A stretch of 20,174 nucleotides of DNA from a virus, in the IMG/VR virus record IMGVR_UViG_3300013006_000858, positions 1 to 20,174 of that record; one strand, given 5' to 3'. A program made the position numbers and the translations under genes. Position 1 is the stretch's first letter. Each line of letters starts with the position of its first letter. Positions 13,808 through 20,174 of this stretch are shown piece after piece. The notes beneath the pieces are model-generated. The model ran no database searches, was not told the origin of the DNA, and saw only the letters and a program-made list of their open reading frames with translations.

Positions 13808-14575
13808 ATGGCTGATTATAAAACTATTTGGATATCCGATATACATTTGGGCAGCAGAGGTTGCAAAGCCCATCAACTTTGTAAATTTCTCAAAGATAAC
13901 AACTGTGAAACGCTCTACCTTGTGGGCGATATAGTAGATGGTTGGAGATTATCCAAAACATGGTTTTGGCCTCAATCTCACAGTGATGTTTTGAGAAGGA
14001 TTCTTACAAAAGCGAAACGCGGCACCAAGATTGTGTATGTTGTGGGCAACCATGATGAATTCCTCAGATCCTGGCTCAAACATAAACTGGTAATAGGCAA
14101 CATAAGTATTACAAATCAAGCCACCTATACAGATGTCACAAACCGCAAATGGCTAGTCACCCATGGTGACTTGTTTGATCAGGTCACAAGACATTATCGT
14201 TGGGTGAGTGTGCTGGGTGATCAAGCTTACAACTTGTTGCTGGCTAGCAATGGTCTAGTTCATAGGTTCCGGTCCATGTTTGGATTGGGATACTGGAGTT
14301 TAAGCAAATATATCAAATCACACACCAAGCAGGCAGTAAACTTTGTGTGCAAGTTCGAAGAGCATTTGAGCAAACATGCCAAAAACAATCATGCCCATGG
14401 AGTCATTTGTGGCCACATTCACACACCCACCATCAAACTCATGGATGGAATAGTGTATGCCAATGATGGAGATTGGGTGGAGAGTTGCAGTGCCCTAGTT
14501 GAGACCCTGGATGGAGAATTTCAACTGCTTGTTTTGAATAGTCAAGGCAACATGGACATAGTAGCCACACACTAG
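13808..14575 (+). CDS. plcP: PlcP-like metallophosphoesterase (phospholipase C type, LpxH-related fold)
   Basis: The 255-residue protein has the full calcineurin-like metal site: SDIHLG (Asp11, His13), GDIVDGW (Asp41, Asp44), GNHDEF (Asn81, His82), THGD (His119, Asp121) and CGHIHTP (His203, His205). The segments YLVGDIVDGWRL, WFWPQSHSDVLRRIL, LGYWSLSKYIK, AVNFVCKFE and NDGDWVESC match what I know of the alphaproteobacterial PlcP family more closely than LpxH itself. PlcP removes phosphorylated head groups from phosphatidylcholine or phosphatidylethanolamine under phosphate starvation, leaving diacylglycerol. The next gene starts 1 base after this stop and is Agt-like, the usual partner. The start at 13808 has no clear ribosome site and probably relies on coupling. 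LpxH-type activity remains an alternative. Confidence 0.85.
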   Translation: MADYKTIWISDIHLGSRGCKAHQLCKFLKDNNCETLYLVGDIVDGWRLSKTWFWPQSHSDVLRRILTKAKRGTKIVYVVGNHDEFLRSWLKHKLVIGNISITNQATYTDVTNRKWLVTHGDLFDQVTRHYRWVSVLGDQAYNLLLASNGLVHRFRSMFGLGYWSLSKYIKSHTKQAVNFVCKFEEHLSKHAKNNHAHGVICGHIHTPTIKLMDGIVYANDGDWVESCSALVETLDGEFQLLVLNSQGNMDIVATH

Positions 14576-14576
14576 C

Positions 14577-15581
14577 ATGCGAATTGTAATTGTCACAGAC
14601 ACATGGAATAACATCAACGGTGTAGTCACCACCTTGAAAGCCACTGTCAAAGAGATGGAAGCCCGGGGGCATCAGCTGTTGGTGATAGAGCCCAGTCACT
14701 TTCACACCATTGGCTGTCCAGGATACCCGGAAATCAAATTTGCCTGGAACATCTGGAAAATTTGCAAACTTATCCGCCAATTCAATCCAGACTGTATTCA
14801 CATAGCAACAGAAGGACCACTAGGCTTGGCTGCCAGATTATACTGCAAGATCACCAACAAGCCCTTTAACAGCAGCTATCACACCAAATTTCCTGAGTAC
14901 TTGAAAATGCATTATAACCTACCCATAAGCGTGGGTTACTTTTGGATGCGAATTTTTCATAAATTCAGCCACAGAGTTTTGGTAACAACCGAATCTATGA
15001 AACATGAATTGGAAGCTCGCGGATTCCAAAACTTGATTGTCTGGAACAGAGGAGTGGATAACCAGTTGTTTTCACCTGTGTCTAGGAGCAATCACATAGC
15101 CAGCAAACCTGTCATATTGTGTGTATCCAGAGCCAGTCATGAAAAAGGGCTGGATGATTTCTGTTCCTTACAAACATCAGGAACCAAAATTTTAGTAGGC
15201 GATGGCCCCTACTTGGCAGAACTGAAAAGCAAATATCCAGATGTGATCTACACAGGTTACAAATCTGGATCAAGTTTGGCACATTATTATGCCAATGCAG
15301 ATGTGTTTGTATTTCCCAGCAAAACAGACACTTTTGGAGTGGTCATGTTGGAGTCCATGGCGTGCGGCACTCCTGTGGCTGCCTATCCTGTGACTGGCCC
15401 CAAAGATGTCATACAACCAGGAATAAATGGGTACTTGGACACTGACCTCCACAAAGCAATAGATCAATGCGTAAGCTTGGATCGAACTGTGGTGAGGGCA
15501 ACCAGTGAGCTGTATTCCTGGAAGTCTTGCACTGACATTTTTGAACAGTCACTTATCAAAATATCCTCCACCAACACTTGA
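14577..15581 (+). CDS. agt: Agt-like diacylglycerol glycosyltransferase (GT4 family)
   Basis: The 334-residue GT-B protein starts 1 base after the PlcP-like stop. The N-terminal domain has VTDTWNNINGVVTTL (donor/acceptor loop), GCPGYPEIKFAW, HIATEGPLGLAARLYC, SSYHTKFPEYLK and FQNLIVWNRGVDNQLF. The C-terminal domain has SKTDTFGVVMLESMACGTPVA and YPVTGPKDVI; the first Glu of the EX7E motif is Asp, as I recall for this subgroup. These blocks match the bacterial family that follows plcP in alphaproteobacteria. In Agrobacterium, Agt makes glucosyl- and glucuronosyl-diacylglycerol during phosphate limitation. With PlcP it would convert phospholipid to glycolipid. Sugar specificity cannot be read from the sequence. 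A new promoter overlaps its stop codon. Confidence 0.83.
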   Translation: MRIVIVTDTWNNINGVVTTLKATVKEMEARGHQLLVIEPSHFHTIGCPGYPEIKFAWNIWKICKLIRQFNPDCIHIATEGPLGLAARLYCKITNKPFNSSYHTKFPEYLKMHYNLPISVGYFWMRIFHKFSHRVLVTTESMKHELEARGFQNLIVWNRGVDNQLFSPVSRSNHIASKPVILCVSRASHEKGLDDFCSLQTSGTKILVGDGPYLAELKSKYPDVIYTGYKSGSSLAHYYANADVFVFPSKTDTFGVVMLESMACGTPVAAYPVTGPKDVIQPGINGYLDTDLHKAIDQCVSLDRTVVRATSELYSWKSCTDIFEQSLIKISSTNT

Positions 15582-15606
15582 AATAACACTGATTCTCCGA
15601 TATCTT
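15578..15606 (+). promoter_or_regulatory. Sigma70-type promoter for the PTPS-like / GT / TGT-like unit
   Basis: TTGAAA (15578-15583, 5 of 6), a 17-base spacer and TATCTT (15601-15606, 4 of 6) overlap the stop of the Agt-like gene and lie 25 bases before the next ATG. Confidence 0.5.
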
Positions 15607-15630
15607 TACACAACAATATGGAGAATACCT

Positions 15631-16008
15631 ATGACTCAAAAGACTTTTGTTTATTGCACCTTCCAGAAAGAAGGTTATCATTATTTCCCAGGTGCTGACA
15701 CCAACCCCACATATGCCACAGGCGATGAATATGATGTGGGCCATCTGGGACTAAGGCATATGCACTACTTCAACTTCAAGGTGTGGGTGCAAGTCAATCA
15801 CAACAATCGTGAGATTGAGTTCATTCAGCTCAGGCGATGGATTGAGAATCTTTACAAGACCAACAGTCTGGAGATGGATCATCAGAGCTGCGAGATGCTG
15901 GCAGAAGCCTTGTATGCAAAGCTGAGTGAGCGTTACCCAGGCATGGAAATTCGTATTGACATCAGTGAAGAAGGCATCAATGGTGCGTATGTTGAGTTCC
16001 AACCCTGA
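15631..16008 (+). CDS. PTPS/QueD-fold protein lacking the usual catalytic Cys
   Basis: I chose ATG 15631 (GGAGAA about 6 bases upstream); a longer frame from 15505 would overlap the Agt-like gene by 77 bases and its extra residues look random. The 125-residue product follows the 6-pyruvoyl-tetrahydropterin synthase / QueD layout. His17, His43 and His45 (RHMHYFNFKV) match the zinc triad; Asp83-His84 (EMDH) lie 40 residues after the first His of the H-x-H, the same spacing as in rat PTPS (His48, His89 region) and QueD. SCEMLAEALYAKL matches the T-x-E-N-h-A helix, and IDISEEG matches the C-terminal Glu strand. Position 37, where the catalytic Cys is expected, is Gly. So it may do a different reaction or bind a pterin or deazapurine. 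Family assignment is by pattern. Confidence 0.6.
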   Translation: MTQKTFVYCTFQKEGYHYFPGADTNPTYATGDEYDVGHLGLRHMHYFNFKVWVQVNHNNREIEFIQLRRWIENLYKTNSLEMDHQSCEMLAEALYAKLSERYPGMEIRIDISEEGINGAYVEFQP

Positions 16009-16123
16009 CATTTAAATCAGTTGTTATCTGATCTGTGCAGCTATTATGAAAAGTTGATCAAGCAGCCTTGCACTGAATCTTATTCTCAACTACACTCATA
16101 ATACAAAGTTCAAGGACAAATCT

Positions 16124-17224
16124 ATGACCAATATCTATATTGTGCCGCTAGAGCGTATTGACAGCCGCTACACGGCACAATGGTACACAAGTATTCCCAG
16201 TGATTTACGCAACACCATGCAATCACGTGGTATCTCCAATGTTCAAGTGGTGAACGTGGATGGTGTGGAACCCACAGTGGACGCAACCACAAGTGGTGCC
16301 TTTTTAAACTTTGCACACACCAACTCCTTCAAAGCTACTCAAGTGGAGGCCATCAGTCACATGTTTGCACGTGGCGACGTCAAGGCTGGTGATGTGTTTT
16401 TGTTTACAGATGCTTGGCACTTTGGAATCACCGCCCTGCGCTACATGAGCGAACTGTTGGATATCCCAGTGGGCATCATGGGAATTTTTCATGCGGGTGC
16501 TTATGATCCCAGCGACATCCTGGGCATGAAGATGAGCAAGCCCTGGCCCTGGCATCAGGAGCGTGCCTGGTATTATGCCTGTGACTATGTGTTTTATGCC
16601 ACTGACTTTCATCGTCAAATGTTCCTCAACAACCTGAACATTCCCTTGGAAGATCAGTATCGTGCTGTGGTGAGTGGACAGCCACACAGTGCCATCATCA
16701 GTCACATGGAACAGGTGACCAGTCAAGCAGGGGTGCAATCTGGTGTGATTTGGCCACACAGGTATAACGCGGACAAGCAGCCCATGATTGCTGAAGATTT
16801 GAGTTCCAGCATGAGCCAGCCCTGGTGCATCACCCAAAAGATGAAGCTCAACAAGCATGAATATTACCAGACTCTTGCTGATCATCGGGTAATGTTCAGT
16901 TGCAGCCTACATGAGAACCTGGGTATCAGTGTCATGGAGGGAGTGTTGGCTGGTGTGATTCCTGTGCTGCCCAATCGTTGCAGCTATCAGGAAATGTATT
17001 TGCCCGAATTCCTGTATCCCAGTGAATGGACTCAGGATTGGAACAATTACCGCAAACACAAGGATGAGCTCATGCAGTTTATCCAACATCGTCTAGACAA
17101 CAGTCATGAGTATCGAGACGCCATGCACAAGCAGACGCAGATTCTTCTACGGGAGTATCTCAATGCTGACGTCATGTACAGATACATGTTGAACTATGTT
17201 GAAACTCACGGCACAACCAAGTAA
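16124..17224 (+). CDS. GT-B glycosyltransferase resembling tRNA-queuosine mannosyltransferase (DUF3524/GTDC1 type)
   Basis: The 366-residue protein has a GT-B C-terminal domain with VIWPHRYNADK (Trp210-Lys218) and LHENLGISVMEGVLAGVIPV (His263; Glu264 and Glu272 as an EX7E pair), then PEFLYPSE. The WPHR-x-x-x-DK block, the YYQTLADHRVMFSCS strand and the P-E-F-L-Y-P ending resemble the animal and bacterial queuosine-tRNA mannosyltransferase family. The N-terminal half (FLFTDAWHFGITAL, GIMGIFHAGAYDPSD) is less familiar. AAGGA lies about 8 bases before the ATG. Flanked by a PTPS-like gene and a TGT-like gene, a sugar transfer to a 7-deazaguanine base is an attractive inference. It could equally be a generic GT4 enzyme acting on DNA, protein or glycan. 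Confidence 0.75.
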   Translation: MTNIYIVPLERIDSRYTAQWYTSIPSDLRNTMQSRGISNVQVVNVDGVEPTVDATTSGAFLNFAHTNSFKATQVEAISHMFARGDVKAGDVFLFTDAWHFGITALRYMSELLDIPVGIMGIFHAGAYDPSDILGMKMSKPWPWHQERAWYYACDYVFYATDFHRQMFLNNLNIPLEDQYRAVVSGQPHSAIISHMEQVTSQAGVQSGVIWPHRYNADKQPMIAEDLSSSMSQPWCITQKMKLNKHEYYQTLADHRVMFSCSLHENLGISVMEGVLAGVIPVLPNRCSYQEMYLPEFLYPSEWTQDWNNYRKHKDELMQFIQHRLDNSHEYRDAMHKQTQILLREYLNADVMYRYMLNYVETHGTTK

Positions 17225-17233
17225 GATTGTAAT

Positions 17234-18886
17234 ATGAAAAAACTCACAAGCCCCAATCCACACCTAGCTAAAACATATGAAAATATGGGGGAAGTGGCTG
17301 GTAAGGATCTATGGACTAGCAATTCCGATTTCGCTGTATTCCTTCCTTCGATCAGCGCCATCTATGCACGCCAACAGAGTGACCCTACCAGCAGAATTCC
17401 TGCTGGACTAAAGGGAGGGCTGCGAGATTTGGACTTTTTGGATCATAAAACCAATCTGTTCTTTTATCCCATCTCGCTCTACTCCAGCGGCCACAGTGTG
17501 TGGGATCTGGAGCAGAGTGATGTTGTGGAAAGCATGGTACAAAAGAGGGCCAAGGACAAGACTGTGATCATTGGAGACAGTGGTGGTTATCAGATTGCCA
17601 CTGGTGTGCTCAAATGGCCTTGGCAGAAAAAGCCCAACCAGGACGATGCCAGCTGGGTCAAGGACAAAGATGCCATTCGTATGCAAATTTTGCGCTGGCT
17701 GGAACACTCATGTGATTACAGCATGGTGCTGGACGTGCCCACTGGCAGCTTGCTCAAGTTTGGTAACGACCCGGTGACTGGAGAAAACTTGCATCCTGGA
17801 GTCAAGAATTTCCGTGACTGTTTGAACAGCAGCATGGAAAATCATGACTTCTTTATTAGGAATCGCAAGGAAGGTGCCACCAGGTTCATGAACGTGCTTC
17901 AGGGTCGTAACCAGGAGGAAGGTGATGTGTGGTGGGATGTGGTCAAGGACTTGCCTTTTGAAACCTGGGCCTACTCCAACGTGCAGGCCAGCAACTTTGC
18001 CATCAATTTACGACGTATCATTCTACAGAGGGACGGCAAGTATTTGGATGGGCGTGACTGGATCCACTATCTGGGTAATGGCAAGATCAAAATGGGATGT
18101 GCCCTTACAACGCTCCAGAGAGTGTGGCGCAAGCATATCAATGAGAAGGTCACGCTCAGCTATGATGCTGCTAGCCCGTTTGTGAATGTGGCCAAGGGTA
18201 ACATTTACTATAGCTGGGAACTTAGCCCACAGAATATTGCGTTCAAGGGTGGTAACATTCCCGACGACAAGGCGCTCAAGGGTAATCCACAGTTGATCCA
18301 GGAATGGATCAATGCTCGCAACCTAAAATGGGCACGTCGTGAAAGCGAGATCTGCAAAGCAATCACCCTGGGTGATGTATGCTGCAAGGGCTATGAGGAT
18401 CTAAAGCACAAGAAGGTGGCTTTCACAAAGAAAGAGCTGGAAAGTGATTGGTATCCACTGACACCTGAAGGCAGGGCAGGTGACACGTTCCGTTACAGTG
18501 ATGCCTACAAGGAATACATGACCCATCATGGTGATCATGGTGGTTTGTTTGACTGGACTGCTAATGAGTTTGATGACGAACGTAACAAGTATCAGGTCAA
18601 GTGGCCCAGCAGCATGGACGGCATGAGCTATGTGCTGCTCATGAATCACAATGTGGAATTACACATTGATGCAATTCAGCAAGCATGCGCTGCACAGGAC
18701 TTGCCCATCAGCCAAGCCAAGGAAATACTCACACCTGATGTGCTGGAGTTTGCCAGTGGACTTTGTGAACAGATCCTCACCAGTGAAAAGCCCATGACAC
18801 TGATTGACAAGCACCAGAAGATGCTTTGTAATTTGAGTGGAATGGATGCAGACAACTCCATCAGCATGGATTTGGGTCTGCTGTAA
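17234..18886 (+). CDS. TGT/DpdA-superfamily base-exchange enzyme, long form
   Basis: TGT enzymes swap guanine for a 7-deazaguanine in tRNA; DpdA homologues do so in DNA. The 550-residue protein has IIGDSGGYQIATG (Asp115 to Gln120, the DSGGFQ motif), MVLDVP (Asp167), NVLQGRN (Gln223, the V-x-Q-G motif), a GKIKMGCAL glycine loop and LSYDAASPF (Asp311, at the position of the nucleophilic Asp in FDCVLPT of bacterial TGT). So the barrel active site looks complete. Bacterial TGT has about 375 residues; this one has about 150 extra C-terminal residues of unknown role, with a possible Cys/His cluster (GDVCCKGYEDLKH). It starts 9 bases after the GT gene. DNA versus tRNA as substrate is not settled by sequence. 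Confidence 0.82.
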   Translation: MKKLTSPNPHLAKTYENMGEVAGKDLWTSNSDFAVFLPSISAIYARQQSDPTSRIPAGLKGGLRDLDFLDHKTNLFFYPISLYSSGHSVWDLEQSDVVESMVQKRAKDKTVIIGDSGGYQIATGVLKWPWQKKPNQDDASWVKDKDAIRMQILRWLEHSCDYSMVLDVPTGSLLKFGNDPVTGENLHPGVKNFRDCLNSSMENHDFFIRNRKEGATRFMNVLQGRNQEEGDVWWDVVKDLPFETWAYSNVQASNFAINLRRIILQRDGKYLDGRDWIHYLGNGKIKMGCALTTLQRVWRKHINEKVTLSYDAASPFVNVAKGNIYYSWELSPQNIAFKGGNIPDDKALKGNPQLIQEWINARNLKWARRESEICKAITLGDVCCKGYEDLKHKKVAFTKKELESDWYPLTPEGRAGDTFRYSDAYKEYMTHHGDHGGLFDWTANEFDDERNKYQVKWPSSMDGMSYVLLMNHNVELHIDAIQQACAAQDLPISQAKEILTPDVLEFASGLCEQILTSEKPMTLIDKHQKMLCNLSGMDADNSISMDLGLL

Positions 18887-18894
18887 GGAGAATC

Positions 18895-19329
18895 ATGGAA
18901 GACAATCTCAGGGCAAGTGTTACGGAAGTTGTGGGACAGATTTTGGAGTTGCGCCAATCTGTGGCCTCCAACAAGGAGCAGATCAAGGCACTAAGGCAGC
19001 AGATCAACGCATTGGACCAACTAAACGATCAAATACAAAACGATATTGATCAACAACGTAGGCTTTTGGATTATGTGCTGGAAACAGGCGAGGACCCTGT
19101 GGCTGCCAGCTTGCAGTTCAGTCAAAAAGAGATTGAGCGTAAAACCAAAGAGGCCCAGTCTCAACTTCTGGGTGCAGTAGGGTCAGACTACGACATTTTT
19201 TTTGATAATCAAACCCATTATCCCGATATGGGACCAGACAAGCTAGCTGCGGCACGGGACATTTACAAAAGCCGCGTGGTGGATGCCATGCGGCGCGGCC
19301 TGGCCAACACCACAAAGGACAAAAAATGA
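18895..19329 (+). CDS. Coiled-coil protein A of a tandem paralogous set
   Basis: TAAGGAG, overlapping the previous stop, gives a strong ribosome site for this ATG. The 144-residue product begins with about 50 residues of coiled coil (ILELRQSVASNKEQIKALRQ and on). Then comes the shared motif LLDYVLETGEDPVAASLQFS (residues 57-76, Pro68), and a C-terminal region with DYDIFFDNQTHYPDMGPDKL and a helical basic end. The motif recurs with the same Leu/Val-to-Pro spacing of 11 in the next two genes, so the three are likely paralogues. The function is unknown; oligomeric accessory or virion-assembly proteins are possible. Its stop overlaps the next start (ATGA). Confidence 0.75.
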   Translation: MEDNLRASVTEVVGQILELRQSVASNKEQIKALRQQINALDQLNDQIQNDIDQQRRLLDYVLETGEDPVAASLQFSQKEIERKTKEAQSQLLGAVGSDYDIFFDNQTHYPDMGPDKLAAARDIYKSRVVDAMRRGLANTTKDKK

Positions 19330-19772
19330 AAACACTCAATTCCTTGATAAAAGAATTTCGCAAAAAGATCAAGCAGGCAAATAGCCATCAATCCCGGATC
19401 ACAAATCTGGAACAAAAAAGAGAGGCAATGAATCAACAGCAGCATCAGAGAAACTCTGAAATTGCTCAGATGAAAGAGCTGATTGATTGGTGTGTGTTGA
19501 CTGGCGAACAACCAACTGAAGCCGTGTTAAAACACACTAGGGAACAGATGAGAAATCAATTGCGAAGTGGCACAGTCTACAACATGCCCAGCATTGCAGG
19601 TGCCGGCTGGCACGCCACAATGGTGGGTCATTCAGGAGCATCCACCCCTATGGGATCACAATCCACTCTCACCCTGAGTGCCAGCCCTGTGACTATTTCG
19701 TGTGGGGGCGTGGGTGGAGGATCCACAACATATACCAGTTCTGTAACTCACAGTGGCAAAACCAGTGTATGA
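19326..19772 (+). CDS. Coiled-coil protein B with a Gly/Ser/Thr-rich tail
   Basis: It starts within an ATGA overlap with protein A. The 148-residue product has a basic N-terminal helix (SLIKEFRKKIKQ), a coiled coil to about residue 50, and the shared motif LIDWCVLTGEQPTEAVLKHT (residues 52-71, Pro63). The remaining 70 residues are low complexity: GAGWHATMVGHSGAS, many Ser/Thr, and SCGGVGGGSTTYTSS. The tail is unlike those of its paralogues and resembles a flexible, surface-exposed segment. The function is unknown. The 3' end overlaps the next gene by 20 bases in another frame. Confidence 0.7.
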   Translation: MKTLNSLIKEFRKKIKQANSHQSRITNLEQKREAMNQQQHQRNSEIAQMKELIDWCVLTGEQPTEAVLKHTREQMRNQLRSGTVYNMPSIAGAGWHATMVGHSGASTPMGSQSTLTLSASPVTISCGGVGGGSTTYTSSVTHSGKTSV

Positions 19773-20043
19773 AGTAAAAACAGAGGAACTGCTGCCTCTG
19801 GTTGAGGAGTGGCGTCTGTTACGTTTGGAAGCCAACAATCTTTCCCAACAAGTGGACGAATCCAGGGACAACTTCCTGGAACTTCAAAAGAAGTTGGACA
19901 AATTAAATCATGAACTGGCCAACTTAAATGCAGTTATCAATTATTGCATTGATAATGATACGGACCCAGTTCATGCCAAGCTCAGCTTGAGCTCCAGGTC
20001 CACTACAAACAACAACATAAAATCCAACTGTAATACATCATGA
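19753..20043 (+). CDS. Coiled-coil protein C of the tandem set, GTG start
   Basis: The frame has no ATG near its N-terminus, and GTG at 19753 overlaps protein B by 20 bases. The 96-residue product is a coiled coil (EEWRLLRLEANNLSQQVDES and on) followed by the shared motif VINYCIDNDTDPVHAKLSLS (residues 61-80, Pro72), and a short Asn/Ser/Thr tail. The motif keeps the Y/W-C-[VI] core and the Pro spacing of protein B. The start is the least certain part; a second in-frame GTG occurs at 19765. Its stop overlaps a tiny downstream ORF (ATGA). Confidence 0.65.
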   Translation: MAKPVYEVKTEELLPLVEEWRLLRLEANNLSQQVDESRDNFLELQKKLDKLNHELANLNAVINYCIDNDTDPVHAKLSLSSRSTTNNNIKSNCNTS

Positions 20044-20114
20044 ACGACTCCAAGGAGAAGAGAGCAAGCAAGCCAGGACTGATCACCAGACTTATTCAAG
20101 CATTTCGTGGCTGA
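20040..20114 (+). CDS. Tiny coupled ORF (24 aa)
   Basis: ATGA at 20040-20043 overlaps the stop of protein C. The peptide MNDSKEKRASKPGLITRLIQ... ends AFRG and looks like a basic amphipathic helix, similar in character to the N-terminus of protein B (SLIKEFRKK). It may be a real micro-protein, a decayed copy of the same family, or chance. Confidence 0.35.
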   Translation: MNDSKEKRASKPGLITRLIQAFRG

Positions 20115-20130
20115 TGTAGCATCAAATATA

Positions 20131-20159
20131 TTGTCAACTGTGACTCCCAGCACTAGACT
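20131..20159 (+). promoter_or_regulatory. Possible sigma70-type promoter at the window end
   Basis: TTGTCA (20131-20136, 5 of 6), a 17-base spacer and TAGACT (20154-20159, 4 of 6) follow the last ORF and would serve a gene beyond the window. Confidence 0.4.
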
Positions 20160-20174
20160 CAACCTACACATGCA

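Noticed and set aside
15505-15630. Upstream ATG extending the PTPS-like gene
   Set aside because: It overlaps the end of the Agt-like gene in another frame; ATG 15631 has a good ribosome site and begins the recognisable fold.
16009-16123. Promoter or small RNA in the gap before the queuosine-GT-like gene
   Set aside because: Only weak matches (for example TTGCAC-N17-TACACT) and a 5-bp hairpin are seen; not strong enough to list.
1-20174. CRISPR array or insertion sequence
   Set aside because: No spaced direct repeats, transposase motifs or terminal inverted repeats were seen.

Overview
The window looks like part of a tailed-phage genome of the T4 superfamily (a myovirus-type lytic phage). 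The anchors are a family B DNA polymerase with T4 gp43 architecture (7332-10304), a gp45-like sliding clamp (12229-12987) and a DsbA-like late-transcription DNA-binding protein (6754-7029). All supported genes lie on the + strand, tightly packed, often with ATGA-type overlaps. I saw no tRNA, rRNA, insertion sequence or CRISPR array. The accessory genes resemble those of marine alphaproteobacteria, so a marine proteobacterial host is my inference; it is not proven by the sequence.

Layout. (1) 2-6689: the 3' part of a large mosaic phage protein, a FkbM-type methyltransferase, a 921-residue protein carrying three glycosyltransferase domains, and a beta-propeller-like protein. This is probably a virion or glycan-decoration block. 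(2) 6691-10588: a sigma70-type promoter, then dsbA-like, a small membrane protein, DNA polymerase and two very small genes. (3) 10684-12987: three promoters of the TTGACA-N17 type, serving in turn a small Lys/Pro/Ala-rich basic protein, a Thg1-family tRNA guanylyltransferase (closed by a clear terminator), and a small protein plus the sliding clamp (closed by another terminator). (4) 13041-15581: a CYTH triphosphate-tunnel protein, a small Cys-rich protein, a PlcP-like metallophosphoesterase and an Agt-like glycosyltransferase. (5) 15578-18886: a promoter, a PTPS/QueD-fold protein, a glycosyltransferase that resembles tRNA-queuosine mannosyltransferase, and a long TGT/DpdA-superfamily protein. 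(6) 18895-20114: three tandem coiled-coil proteins sharing one motif, a tiny coupled ORF, and a final promoter-like element.

Two accessory modules stand out. The PlcP-Agt pair matches the lipid-remodelling pair of phosphate-starved alphaproteobacteria (phospholipid to diacylglycerol, then diacylglycerol to glycolipid), which could free phosphate for phage DNA synthesis. The PTPS-like / queuosine-GT-like / TGT-like trio suggests a 7-deazaguanine pathway with a sugar added, acting on phage DNA or on tRNA. The Thg1 homologue leaves open a wider tRNA repair or modification programme. These functional links are inferences from motifs and gene order.
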